DNA of 64,000 nt from Theobroma cacao (lineage: Eukaryota > Streptophyta > Magnoliopsida > Malvales > Malvaceae). The stretch is from the NCBI RefSeq assembly GCF_000208745.1, contig NC_030858.1, positions 33,214,486 through 33,278,485 on the forward strand, written 5' to 3'. The translations under genes and the position numbers were made by a program. This document shows, one piece after another, positions 11,483-23,485 of this stretch; position 1 is the stretch's first letter, and every line of letters starts with the position of its first letter. The notes under the pieces were generated by a model. The model was not told where the DNA came from and did no database searches. It worked only from the letters and a program-made list of their open reading frames with translations.

Positions 11483-11967
11483 TGATACATGAGTATAATA
11501 TTAGATTATTATTATTTAGAAATTATAGGTATAATAAAATTCTTCTTTTACTTGTAGTAGGACTTTAAGCTAGTCATGTTCTATTTAGGAATATAACATT
11601 TATTTTATTTAAATCTCTTATTTATTATTCTAATTGTATTAGATAACTAGAAATAGAGTTTTATTAGGATTTGGGCCTATAATACTATAAATAGGACCCC
11701 TAGGCTTAGTTATGAGACATTCAAAGTTGAGAGTTAATAAATAATATTTTCTTAAATAGGAGTACTTATTTCTCTAGGCTCTTTCTAAAGCGTAAGAGGT
11801 TTTAATATCTTTGGCCTAGCCAACCAAAGTGAGATTTTGGCTATTTTTTACTTTAAAAGGGTTTTCAACCTTGCCAAGATTGGTGATTCACCTTAGTGGG
11901 GTTTTCAACCTCACCACGATTGGTGTCTTTCACAACTCCCAAGTGTCTTTACAATGCCACAGCGTCA
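11483..11967 (+). repeat. 5' LTR of gypsy G
   Basis: It starts TGATACATGAGTATAA and ends GCGTCA. A TATA-like ACTATAAATAGGA lies at about 11682-11694. It pairs with 16402-16886. Confidence 0.93.
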
Positions 11968-11970
11968 GTT

Positions 11971-11982
11971 TGGTATCAGAGC
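11971..11982 (+). other. primer binding site of gypsy G
   Basis: TGGTATCAGAGC, three bases after the LTR end, is the standard complement of the initiator Met tRNA 3' end used to prime minus-strand synthesis. Confidence 0.93.
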
Positions 11983-12127
11983 GGGAGGATCATTGTTCAT
12001 TGCATAGTTCAGATTCGTTGTCGAGTTTTGATACTCCTTGTTCGAGTAATTTTATTTATTGCTTTATAGTTATGTCATCATCTTTTTTTTTTCCTACATC
12101 ACCACATCATCATCATCATGCAATAAA

Positions 12128-13075
12128 ATGCCGCCAGGCGTCAAAATCATCAAAGAGAATATCACGAAATCGAGATTGCAGAACTATGTCAGCAAATTCA
12201 AGAATTACAAGAACAACTCGCAAGACGTGATGTTCAAATCAACAATAATAGCTCTAGTGATGAAGAGAACGATACTAACCCATTTCATCAAAATTCGTCC
12301 TCTGATGAAGAAGTGCCTATTCGTCGCCTAAGAACTGCTGCTACCAGAGATTTGGGAATCAAAGTCGACATTCCTGAGTTTGAAGGAAGACTTCATCCTG
12401 ATGACTTCCTTGATTGGCTCTACATAGTGGAAAGAGTTTTCGAAGTCAAAGATATTCCCGATGAAAAACATGTGAATCTTGTGGCAATTAAATTGAAGAG
12501 GCACGCTTCTATTTGGTGGGAAAATCTCAAAAGGCAACGAGAAAGAGAAGAGTGCAACAAGATCAGAACATGGGATAAGATGCATGGAGAACTCAAGCGT
12601 AAGTTCCTTCTTGAGCATTATCGACAAGAAATTTTTATCAAATTTCATAACTTGAGGCAAAAAACAATGTCAGTGGAAGAATATACAATGGAGTTCAAAC
12701 AACTTCTCATGAAGTGCGATGTCCATGAGCTTGAAGAACAAACTATAGCTCGTTATCTTAGGGGTCTCAATGTTGAAATTACAGATGTTGTTCAACTACA
12801 ACCATATTAAAACCTAAATGATGTCATCAGATTAGCATTAATGAAAAACAGCAATCACGAAAAAGGTCAATAAGTTTATCTAGACAACAAGAATCTACCT
12901 CAAACGATGGAAGTTAGAGTTTACTAACCATTCCGCCTCCAAAGGTAAACTCTTCCAAAACTGCAAGTAGTAACGATAAAGAGACTACTTCTACTCGTGC
13001 TTTTAATGTCAACAAAAAGTGCTTCAAATGCCAAGGATTTGGACATATTGCTTTTGATTGTCCGAACAAAGAATT
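12128..13075 (+). pseudogene. gag of gypsy G
   Basis: It encodes the capsid/nucleocapsid precursor. An ATG at 12128 (MPP) needs a one-base frame correction to enter the long frame at 12313. A Gln/Glu-rich coiled-coil segment (ELCQQIQELQEQLARRD) comes first. The retrotransposon gag domain follows at 12313-12810, with DIPEFEGRLHPDDFLDWL, a WWENL motif and RYLRGLN. A stop at 12808-12810 interrupts it. The nucleocapsid zinc knuckle CFKCQGFGHIAFDC (CX2CX4HX4C) lies at about 13021-13062. Broken by an indel and a stop. Confidence 0.9.
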
Positions 13076-16000
13076 ATTGCCTTAGTAGAAGAAGAAGACT
13101 ATGTGAATTGGGAAAAATTAGAACCAGTCTATGATGAGTATGATGACAAAGAGATAAAAGAAGTTTCTGCTGACCATGGAGAAGCTCTTATTGTTCGTCG
13201 TGACCTTAACACTGCCATAATGACTAAAGATGAAAGTTGGTTTCATCACAACATATTCTATACAAGGTGTACATCCCAAGGGAAGGTTTGTGATGTCATT
13301 ATTGATAGTGGAAGTTGTAAGAATGTTGTTGCCAACTACATGGTGGAAAAGTTGAAACTTTCAAATGAAATACATCCTTATCCTTACAAGCTACAATGGT
13401 TGAGAAAAGGAAATGAAGTTAAGGTAATAAAGCACTGTTGTGTTCAATTCTCTATTGGAAATAAGTATGAAGACGAAGTCTGGTGCGATGTTATTCCAAT
13501 GGACGCATGCCACTTGTTGTTAGGACGCCCATGGCAATATGATCGTCAAGCTCACCATGATGGATACAAAAATACTTATTCCTTCATTAGGGATGGAGTA
13601 AAAATTATGTTGACTCCATTAAAGCCAGAAGATTGCTTAAAGAAACAAGAGAAAGATAAAGCATTCATCACTATGTCTGATTTAAACAAAGCTTCTCGTA
13701 AGTCAAGCCTTTTATACCTCTTATTAGTTTATGAGGAGAATGAAGTATCTTTACCCTTGTCCAAAGATGTCAAACCCATAATTGAAGAGTTTTGTGATGT
13801 TGTACCTGAAGAGATACCCCATGGACTGCCACCAATGTGAGATATTCAGCATGCCATTAATTTTATCCCTGGTTCTGTAATTCCAAACAAGCCTGCTTAT
13901 CGCATGAGTCTGCAAGAGCATAAGGAGTTACAACATCAAGTTAAACAACTTTTGAAAAAAGGCCTAGTAAGAGAAACCGTTAGCCCCTGTGTTGTTCTTA
14001 CTTTATTAGTTCCAAAAAAAGATTGAACATGACGTATGTGCATTGATAGTCGTGTCGTGAACAAAATCACCATCAAGTATCATTTTCCCATTCCTAGACT
14101 TGATGATTTGTTGGATCAATTGCATGGTGCTATTATCTTTTCCAAGATCGATCTACGTAGTGGTTATTACCAAATTTGAATGCGACCTGAAGATGAATGG
14201 AAAACTGCATTTGAAACTCGTGATGGGTTATATGAATGGACAGTTATGCCTTTTGGCCTCTCTAATGCACCCAGCACCTTTATGCGCCTAATGAACCAAG
14301 TATTTTGTCTTTTTATTGGGAAGTTTGTTGTGGTTTATTTTGATGATATTTTGGTGTATGGTAAAAGTCAAAAGGAGCATCTGGAACATTTACGGCAAAT
14401 ATTTGAAGTACTTCGAGAGCAAAAGCTTTTTTGCTAACTTAAAGAAGTGTGAATTTATGACAAAGAAAGTTATCTTCCTAGGATATGTTGTTTCAAACCA
14501 AGGAATTGAAGTGGACCAAAGCAAAGTTGATGCTATTGTCAAATGGCCAGTTCCAAAGTCACTTCATGATGTTCGAAGCTTTCATGGATTGATCTCTTTT
14601 TATTGACGTTTCATCAAAAACTTTAGTTCTGTTGCTGCTCCGCTTACTGAATGCCTCAAACAAGATAGTTTTATATAGAGTACTCAGGCACAACATAGCT
14701 TCAAGGAATTGAAAGAAATGATTACTAAAGCTCCCGTGCTTACACTTCCGAACTTTGATTTGGTGTTTGAAGTTGATTGTGATGCCTCTAATGTTGGTAT
14801 TGGTGTTGTTCTTTCTCAAGAAGGAAGACCAATTGCTTTTTTTAGTAAGAAACTCAATGATGCAAGATTGAAGTACTCAACATACGATAAGGAGTTTCAT
14901 GCTGTTATTCGAGCCCTCGATCATTGGAGCCATTATTTATTGCCAAAAGAATTCATCTTGTATTCTGACCATGAAACCCTCAAACACCTTAACTCCCAAC
15001 ACAAGCTTAATCGATGACATGCAGCTTGGAGTGAGTTTCTTCAAGCCTTTCCAATTCTCCTCAAGCACAAGTCAGGTGCACAAAACAAAGTAGCCGATGC
15101 CTTAAGTCAATGCCTTACTCTCATCTCTACCTTACAATTAAAGGTTGTTGGTTTTGAAGTTGTGAAAAAATTGTATGAGAAAGATCTTGAACTTGGTGAG
15201 ATATGGAAGTCCAATTCCGAACATCCTTATTGACAATTTCATCAGCAAAAAGGATATCTTTTTAAAGGTAACCAACTATGCATCCCTCAATGTTCTTTAC
15301 TCCAATCTATTATTTGGGAAGCTTATAATGGAGGATTAGCTGGACATTTTGGGAGAGACAAAACATTAGCTCTTGTGAAAGAAAAGTTTTATTGGCCCAA
15401 GCTGGAACGAGATATCATCCGACATACTCAAAGGTGTCATATTTGCCATATTGCCAAACTTAGAAATCAAAACACTGGTATGTATAAACCATTACCCATT
15501 CCTGAAGCTCCTTGGTTAGATGTAAGTATGGATTTTGTTTTGGATTTACCAAGAACTCAAAGGCAAAAGGACTCTGTAATGGTAGTCGTCGATAAATTTT
15601 CCAAAATGGCTCATTGTGGCATGCCATAAAACTGATGATGCTTCTCACATAGCTGATTTGTACTTCAAAAAAATTGTGCATCTTCATGAAATTCCAAAAA
15701 CCATCACTTCAAATCGAGATGTGAAGTTCATGAGTCATTTCTGGCGAACCCTCTGAAAGAAAATGGGAACTCATTTACAATTTAGTTCAGCAAGTCACCC
15801 TCAAACGGATGGTCAAACAAAAGTAGTCAACAAAAGTTTGGGAAACTTATTACGAAGCTTTATAGGTAAACACATTCGCCAATGGGATCTTGTATTAGCA
15901 CAAGCAGAATTTTCTTATAATAATTTTATGAGCCAAACCACTGAAAGATGTCCATTTGAAGTAGTGTATGGAAAACGCCCTCTTAGTCCTTTGGACCTTC

Positions 16001-16395
16001 CTGCATTACCAACTACTCGTGAATTTAGTGCTGATGCTGAAGAACGTGCTAAGCAAATCAAGAAGCTTCATGAAAAAGTTCGAGAGAAGACTAATCGTCA
16101 GATTGATAGATACCAAAAGCAAGCCAACAAACATAAAAAGCCAGCTAGTTTTAAAAAGGGAGATTTAGTATGGATTCATTTAAGGAAAGAACGTTTTCCT
16201 AAGTCTCGTGCAAAACTATCTCTTTGAGCTGATGGACCATTCCGAGTCTTGGAACATATTAATGAGAATGCTTACAAGATTGAACTTCCAAGAGATTATG
16301 AAGTTTCTGCAACTTTCAATGAAGCTGATCTTTCACCTTACTATGGAGAACATGATGAAGATATGGATCTTGAAGACGATTTTTCTCCAACTTAG
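13058..16395 (+). pseudogene. pol of gypsy G: protease, RT, RNase H, integrase
   Basis: Order by motif: aspartic protease with DVIIDSGSC at about 13290-13315; RT at 13846-14606 with the catalytic [10 protein letters not shown] near 14332-14362; RNase H from 14709 (FEVDCDASN) to about 15090; and integrase from 15375 with the HHCC pair HTQRCHICH and the first catalytic Asp in SMDFVLDLP. The second catalytic position reads S-N-R-D instead of S-D-R-D (15710-15725) and the Glu position reads GQTKVVN instead of GQTEVVN (15810-15830), so integrase lacks two of three catalytic residues. Stops occur near 13838, 14024, 14177, 14604, 14677, 15015 and 16226. After integrase, SATFNEADLSPYY ends the protein; no chromodomain is recognised. 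Confidence 0.92.
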
Positions 16396-16401
16396 AGAGA
16401 A

Positions 16402-16886
16402 TGATACAAGAGTATAATATTAGATTATTATTATTTAGGAATTATAGGTATAATAAAATTCTTCTTTTACTTGTATTAGGACTTTAAGCTAGTCATGTTC
16501 TATTTAGGAATAGAACATCTATTTTATTTAAATATCTTATTTATTATTCTAATTGTATTAGATAACTAGAAATAAAGTTTTATTAGGATTTGAGCCTATA
16601 ATACTATAAATAGGACCCCTAAGCTTAGTTATGAGACATTCAGAGTTGAGAGTTAATAAATAATATTTTCTTAAACATGAGTGTTTATTTCTCTAGGCTC
16701 TTTCAAAAGAGTAAGAGGTTTTAATATCTTTGGCCTAGCCAACCAAAGTGGGATTTTGACTATTTTTCACTTTAGTGGGGTTTTCAACCTTGCCAAGATT
16801 AGTGATTCACCTTAGTGGAGTTTTCAACCTCGCCACGATTGGTATCTTTCACAACGTCCAAGTGTCTTTACAACGCCTCGGCGTCA
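16402..16886 (+). repeat. 3' LTR of gypsy G
   Basis: It starts TGATACAAGAGTATAA and ends GGCGTCA, 485 bp like its partner. It begins just after the acidic C-terminus of pol. Confidence 0.93.
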
Positions 16887-16891
16887 AAATT

Positions 16892-18096
16892 TGTGAAGAA
16901 CTGACACCTAAAAGACAAAGACTCAATTATAGAGAGACGAAAAGTAAAAGGAGAAAAACAAAGAATCGATTCTACATGGAGAAGAAGTAGGTTCTTTAAG
17001 CACTAAAAGTACAGCTAAGAAACTTGGTGACCAAGAAAGGTATGGCACAACTGGGCAATAGTGGAATGGCAAAATTCAAGCTTGAATTTAAATTTTGGCA
17101 CCAGTCCATAATGAAGAACCAATACCTTGAGGCAAAATAATTGATTCCCTAATATTGTAAAGATGTCACGTTTATGTCTAATTGTAGAAGAATCGACACC
17201 TCATAATAAAGGAATCAATTCTTCAGAGACAAAAAGTTATAGCCTTTGTGAAGAACTGACAATTCAATTACAAAGAATCAATTCAATAGAAGTGACAGGA
17301 TTGTGCAAGCTGGCTAAAACATATAAGATATGATTTAAAACTTACTCCAATAGGTAGAAAATTTTAGAGGCTATAAATATACATCTTGAGGACATTAAAG
17401 CAATAAGAGAAGAGGATTTTGAAATATTTTGAATTATCCTTGAAGAGGAAAAAATCTAAAAAAACAAGAACAACAGTTGTGAGCAGAAAAATTCTTACCT
17501 TTAAGCAAGCAAAAAGCCTAAAGTTCATATCTTTACCCTTCAGCTGATCTTTCTTAAGCTTAGACCTTCCTTGATCATTCTTATTTTTGTGAAAGCTTAC
17601 ACCTTTTTAGACCAAAACTTCATTATCCACCTTTCTAGAAGTTTATAGTTTGTGGTTCACTTGAATCCACTGTTGTATTGGTTATACCTCTAAGCAAAAG
17701 GTAGAGGGTTTTTGCCTGATCCTTTAAAAGGCTTATTCTTGTGTAAAGGTTGTGCTTTAGCCTGAAATAGCAGTGTCTTGGTAAAGGTTACACCTAATCT
17801 TGCAAAAGGCATGTTGTAAAGGTTATGCCTAACTCTATTAAAAAGGCAAGTTGATAAAGGATTCAAACTCCTTGTGCTATCAAGGAAAAGCATATAGGCT
17901 TTGGAAAGCCAACCTCTATAAAACTCTTGCTAAGTCCTTACTTACTTTATTGCTCTTTACATATTCAGTTCATGCTCTATTTTATTATTTTAATCTTTCA
18001 TAGTTGAATTGATTTTTTTAAAAGGGGAGAATTTTTACTTAATAATCAGTTCACCTCTCGCTTGGTAGTTTTACTTTAAACTAATCTATTCTAACA
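16892..18096 (+). repeat. SIRE/Maximus-like LTR, right part
   Basis: This continues the LTR interrupted by element G. It contains a TATA-like GGCTATAAATATACA (about 17371-17385), then a run of phrases of the type TTGTAAAGGTTATGCCTAA and a terminal CACCTCTCGCTTGGTAG..CTAACA, as in SIRE-type LTRs. Total LTR length with the left part is about 1.6 kb. It ends against Copia relic H at 18097. No TSD could be matched on the left, so the left border of the whole element is uncertain. Confidence 0.6.
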
Positions 18097-19841
18097 CACT
18101 TGCATTATTCCATAGATTGGTAACTAATCAAATAGATATTAAATTGACATTCTTAAATGGTGAATTAGATGAATAGGTGTATATGGAACAACATAAAGGA
18201 TTTGTTGTTCTTAGTCATGAAAGGAAAGTGTGTAAGCTTGTTTAGTCTTTGTATGGATTAAAACAAACACCTAAATAGTGGCTTCAAAAGTTTGATGAGG
18301 TTATTATAGCTAATGGCTACAAGATTAATCAATTTGACAAATGTGTCTGAAGTAAATTCAATAATGGCAAAGGTGCCATCATTTGTTTGCATGTGGATGA
18401 CATGTTAACATTTGGTATTGACTTGGAACAAGTTGAGGATACAAAAAGGTTTTTATCAAACAATTTTGACATGAAAAATGTGGGTGTGATTAATCAAGTT
18501 TGGTAAGTCAAACGATAATAAAGTTTGGCAAGTCAGGTTATATTAAGAATAATGACGGCATATATTTATCTCAATCTCATTACATTCAAAAGATAATAAA
18601 GTTTGGTAAGTCAAGTTATACGACTATATCTACGCCTTATGATTCTAATATAACGCTAATACCAAATAAAGACAAACTAATAGCTCAACTAAATTATGCA
18701 AGGGTAATTGGATCTCTAATGTATGTTATGGTGTGTACAAGGTCAAACGTTGTTTTTCCGGTCAGGATACTTAGTCGGTTTACAACTAATCCAAGTAAAG
18801 TGTGTTGGTATGCAATTCATAAAGTTCTAAAATACTTAATGAGCATGATTAACTATGGCATTTGTTATTCAAGTTTTCCTTTAGTTTTAGAAGGATTTAC
18901 ATATGCTAGTTGGAACTCAAATAAAAAGATTATACCTCTACTATAGATTGGACTTTTACAATTGAAAAGGGTGTTGTTTCTTAAGGTTCTAAGAGATTAT
19001 TGTGTCAAGTAGATTCGACCATCGTAGTAGAGTTTATAACCTTAGCATCTACCACTAAAGAAACAGAATGGTTAAGAGATTTACTTTATGAAATTTCATT
19101 ATGGCCAACACCGATGTCACTAATCTTAATAAGTTGTGACAGTGAAGTTACGGTGTTGAAAGCATATAGACAAGTCTATAATGGAAAGAATAAATACATT
19201 GGACATTGACAAAATATTGTAAGACAACATATTTGATCACTATAAGCTATGTGAGGTCTTACTAAAGGACTTACAAAGGACTTGGTATTAAAGACCTTAA
19301 AAGGGATAAGTTTTAAGACCATAAAATAAAATCACCAGTGGTGGAAGCTCAACTCAACACTTGTGGATTCCTACAAGTCTTGAGTTCAATAGGTCATAGT
19401 ATATCACATGGATGATTGCTTGGTACTTGTAATGAGTAAAGGTACACGATTGAATGTAAATTCTTAATAGACCTATAACGTATATTTGTTAAAATACTAT
19501 AATTACGAGGGTACTTTTGATAAGTGCTACCTATCTGAATGAGAAGTGTGGCCACTTCTAGGAGTTAAACGCTTGACTCAAACAATACTCATAAATGGAT
19601 GCATAACACAAGGCTATAAACATGTTGGCAAAATTAGACATAAATTGAGTAGGAGTTTTGTGTGTGATTTGCCCTAACTAGTCGATGAAAAATCATTAGT
19701 TCAATGCTTAGTCAACCATACAATTAAGACTAACAATAACACATTTCACTAAGTGAAGGTTTAAATCTCACTGATGCGTTCATTTATGCATAAGATTTTT
19801 AGAGTTGTTGGTATTTGGAAATTTTGAAAATGATAGGGGAT
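18097..19841 (+). pseudogene. Copia relic H: RT, RNase H and 3' UTR
   Basis: It opens inside RT (TFLNGELDE, then KVCKLV). The catalytic YVDD box is present as LHVDDML (Tyr to His) at about 18388-18408. RNase H starts with GSLMYVMVCTRSN at about 18700. It continues through WLRDLLYEISLWP to YNGKNKYIGH at about 19206, with stops and small indels. The 3' UTR follows to a polypurine tract ATAGGGGA at about 19833-19840. It is related to, but distinct from, the A/B/C Copia family. The 5' part was lost where the SIRE-like LTR joins it. Confidence 0.85.
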
Positions 19842-20772
19842 TTTTAGTATATTTTGAAACTGAAAGATTGTGTCATTTAATAATGTGACTACTGCACCTA
19901 AGCATTTGGCTCATTAGTAGATACATAATTCCCCTACCTAAAAAGTGAGATTCGAATCCCCCCTTCTCCAATTATAAAAAAAAAATAATGTGACTACTAG
20001 AAAATCAACTCTAATACAAAGGTTATGTGTAGTAAGATTAAAGGATATGTCTAAAGACAAAAGGGAACTTCAATTGAAATGTGTCCAAAGACAAATAGGC
20101 ACTTCAATGTAAGGTTAAGTCTTTAATGAAGAGACAATTACAAGTCTATATAAATATTTGCTAGCAACCAGTTTAAGATATGACAGGAAATGAATGAAAA
20201 ATTCAAACGAAGGCAGATAAGCACTTTAAGTTCTTATTGTTTACTAAAATATCCAAATTACTTATAATCAACTTGTTGCAAAGGTGGGTTGTAAGCTCGT
20301 GATAGCTATGCAACCCTTTAGTCGTGTCTAGTGGTCTAATCTTGTAAGTGTAAGACGAAGTTATATGTTGGCTTCATTGTATCCTCAAGGCTATTCGCAC
20401 ATTTCTTTTTGCATACCAAATGGTGGGGATGAAGTAAGCCTTAAAGATATATAGTGACTACTATAGCACACCTTGAAGTTAATGTTTCCAATTTTCTTTG
20501 AATTCGAACACCCTATTCTACTTGCTACGAAAGGTAGGTTGTAAGACCGTGACAACTTTGCAACTGTCTAGTCATGCCTAGCAGTCTAATCTCGTAAATG
20601 CAAGAAGAAGTTAGACGTTGACTTCATTTTATTCTCAAGGCTATTTGCACATTCCCTTTTGCATTTCAAGTGGTGAGAGTAAAATAAACCTTAAAGATAA
20701 TGACTATTATAGTAAGTTTTGTAATCAATTTTGCCAATTCTCTTTGAATTCCAGCACCCCATTGTTCCAACA
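19842..20772 (+). repeat. 3' LTR of Copia H, with SINE and internal duplication
   Basis: It begins after the polypurine tract (first base pair decayed from TG) and ends CATTGTTCCAACA. A TATA-like TCTATATAAATA lies near 20141. The LTR is enlarged by a SINE with its TSD (19894-19998) and by a tandem duplication of its last 250 bp (20272-20520 and 20521-20772). Confidence 0.75.
19894..19983 (+). mobile_element. tRNA-derived SINE
   Basis: A 90-bp unit flanked by perfect 15-bp direct repeats AATAATGTGACTACT (19879-19893 and 19984-19998). It starts GCACCTAAGCATTTGGC, carries a box A-like TTGGCTCATTAGTAG (19906-19920) and a box B-like GATTCGAATCC (19949-19959), and ends in an A run. These are the hallmarks of a Pol III-promoted plant SINE moved by LINE machinery. 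Confidence 0.87.
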
Positions 20773-22173
20773 CTTTCGAATAAGACCAATAAAAGAATAT
20801 TTTTCTTACTTGGATTCTATTACTTTTATTTTTGTTATTTTTTATTTTACTTATAATAACATTATTTTTCTAGTACCTTTGAATAAATTTTAAAAAAGGG
20901 TAGTGTTAGATCTTTACCCTCTATTAAAAGGATAATAGGTTTTTCAAGCAAAAAAGAAAAAAACAGAGAAAATGAGAGATAATTGCACAATCTTAGAGTA
21001 AGAGCTTTTTTGGCCTAGCTTTTTTCCCTCTTAAAAACTATTATGAAGCTCTTATGAAAAATAATAACTTTTAAAATTAAGCTAAAGTTATTAAATAAGC
21101 TGTTTGGCAAAATAAATTATATAAGCTCTAATTTTGGTTAAAATTGCCATAGAGGATATTCATGACATCTTCAATCACTTAATAAACAAAAACGGAACAA
21201 GTCTACTTCAAGTTTATATACGATTTCAGATGCTAAAGTCAAAGAAATTCATACAAAAATGGAATAACTCTCAAACTCTATATAGTAGTAATAGTATTAG
21301 ATTTTTATTAATCTAGCAAGCAATCGGACCATTATGCCTCAATTCCTATAAAAAGAAAAGAAAAGAGAAAATGATGTATTTGACATTAAAATTCTTTTTG
21401 GTGAAGAATAAGGAAAACCTTTAAAAAGTACCTAAATGCAACTTTGAATTTTGGATCTTCTTTTCTCTTAATCTTTGTAAAAAGAAAAGATTCTAAATTT
21501 GCTATTCTGTTGTTGGATCTTCTATTTTTTTTACTTTTTTTTTCTAGTAGTCTTTATAGGGAAAGGTAGAGGAGAAGAAGATCAATTGAAGGAGAAAGGT
21601 ATCTTCTGAAAAGCTAGCATGTTTTTCAAAGAGGAGAAAAAAAGACTCCTCTCTAGAGCATTTCTTTAAGCTCTTTTTTTAAAAAAAAATTATTTTTTTA
21701 AAAAAATTACTTTTTAAAAGCTTTTCAAAATTCTGTTTGGCTTTATTTTTGCATTTAAGAAGTAGATAAATCGAAAAAAAATCAAGCCAAATACTCACTA
21801 AATCTCTTAACCCTTTTAAGGGCAATAAAGAAAGCTTCAATACCCACTTTAAAAGCCTGCAACAGACTTAAATAGCCCATTTATACTGATGAAGGGTGTT
21901 GCAAGAGCAAGGGTTAAAGGTAGTTTAAAGTATTAAGAAAATTGAATTAAAAAAAAAATACTACACTAGTTCGAGTTTTGAATATGCTTTTGCGATAAGG
22001 CTCTTTTTATTATTTGGAGCTTCCAATTGAAAAATGTCTTTAAATGAGTATTAAAAAGATCAAATTACACTTCCTTTACTTTAGTTTTTGAAATGAATAT
22101 TTGAGATTTCTCTTTTTTCTTTTTTTTACATCTAATTGTTATTATCATGATGAACATATTGTGACAAGATAAA
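20773..22173. other. AT-rich stretch without recognised gene
   Basis: Low-complexity A/T-rich DNA follows the Copia H LTR. Apart from the MITE-like candidate at 20993-21815, nothing is recognised. Short open frames here have no supporting features. Confidence 0.45.
20993..21815. mobile_element. possible MITE-like element
   Basis: The left part (GAGCTTTTTTGGCCTAGC, later AAGCTGTTTGGCAAAATAA) and the reverse complement of the right part (GAGTATTTGGCTTGATTTT, later AAAGCCAAACAGAATTTTG) resemble each other in content and order. This suggests imperfect inverted ends around AGCTTTT-rich DNA. No convincing TSD was found and the similarity is loose. Confidence 0.3.
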
Positions 22174-22182
22174 AAAATAATA

Positions 22183-23476
22183 GGCTAAATACCCAAATAA
22201 GCTCCCAAACTATATCAAAAAGGTCAATTTAACCCATATTTTTATTGTATTCAAATAAGCACCTAAACTTTTATTTTGGATTAATAAGCTCCTCTCACTA
22301 ATTGTTGACTAACTTTCGTTAGTCAATGATACAGTCAATAATTTTTTATGCCACGTGGTATGTTGACATATCATCTTTATGACACCAATGCCATGTGGCA
22401 TCAAAAATTACTGACTCGAAACTAGGTTTTTTCCTTTCCAAATGTCCAAAAATTATTGGTTAGAAATTTGAAAAAAAAATTAAAAAAAAACCCTAATCGT
22501 TTCAAATTGTCTCTTAACTGATTACTATCTTTTTAATTGAAGCCATCATTCTTAACGAAAAAACCTAATCCAACTCTTTCAGTTTGATTAAAACCATTGT
22601 TGCTTGACTGAAAGTTGGTGTAGAAAAATCCAAAAATACCCAAAAATGGTTTTGAGAAGGGGAAGAATAAAGGTAGGAGACACAATGTTTATGATATTGA
22701 AATTAGCAAAGACACACAATGTTGTTCCACAATAAAAGAAAATCAAATCCTTCTCTTCTCTTCCCTAGAATTTGTAAGAGAAATCGGATGCTCTTCTCTT
22801 CTTTAGAATTAGTAAAAGGAAGTCAAATTCTTTTTTTTTCTTCCCTAGAATCTATGAGGGAAATCCAATGTTCTTTTCTTCTATAAAATCTATAAGGGAA
22901 TTCTGATAGCATAGGATTTTATTTACTAACAATAATATATTCTCTCCCCACATCTTTCACATTTTTAAAAATTCAAAATTGCCTAAAAACTAATTTTTAG
23001 AAGAGAAATAGGAATTTGCAAATAGAGAGAGGATATGTTGGGTTTAGCGAATGTTGAAGAAAGTGAATGTTGTTTTTGTTAGGAATGATAGCTTCAATTA
23101 AAAGGATAGTAATCAGTTAAGAAACAATGGTAATTAGTTTGAAGCAATTAGTATTTATTTTTAATTTTTGTTTCAAATCCCTAATCAATAATTTTTAGAC
23201 ATTTAGATGAGTAAAAAGGAAAAAAAATCCAATTCCTAATCAATAATTTTTGATGCCACATCATCTACCACGTAACATTGATGTCATTAAGATGACATGT
23301 CAACATGCCATGTGGAAGATGGCGTGACATTGACTAACTTCCGTTTGTCAATGAGTAGTGCGAAGGGCTTATTCGACCCAAAGTAAAACTTTAAGGGCTT
23401 ATTTGAACACAATAAAAGGATATGAGCTAAATTGACTTTTTTGGTATCATTTACAGGTTTAATTACCTATTTAACC
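22183..23476. mobile_element. long-TIR Mutator-like non-autonomous element
   Basis: A 1,294-bp unit with a perfect 9-bp TSD, AAAATAATA (22174-22182 and 23477-23485). The ends are GGCTAAATACCCAAATAAGC and, reverse-complemented, GGTTAAATAGGTAATTAAAC. The inverted arms stay alignable for about 400 bp (22183-22600 against 23080-23476), including shared blocks such as TCTTAACTGATTACTATC. The centre holds about three diverged 50-bp direct repeats of the type CTTCCCTAGAATCTATGAGG (22760-22905). There is no transposase. Long arms plus a 9-bp TSD fit Mutator-like elements. Confidence 0.85.
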
Positions 23477-23485
23477 AAAATAATA

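Larger units (their letters stand above)
11483..16886 (+). mobile_element. Ty3/gypsy retrotransposon G, full-length, inactivated
   Basis: A 5,404-bp element with two 485-bp LTRs, an initiator-Met-type primer site, gag, protease, RT, RNase H and integrase in gypsy order. The flanking bases AAACT (11478-11482) and AAATT (16887-16891) form a 5-bp TSD with one mismatch. The LTRs differ at only a few percent of positions by eye, so the insertion is recent relative to its host LTR. Stops, indels and lost integrase residues make it defective. Confidence 0.93.
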
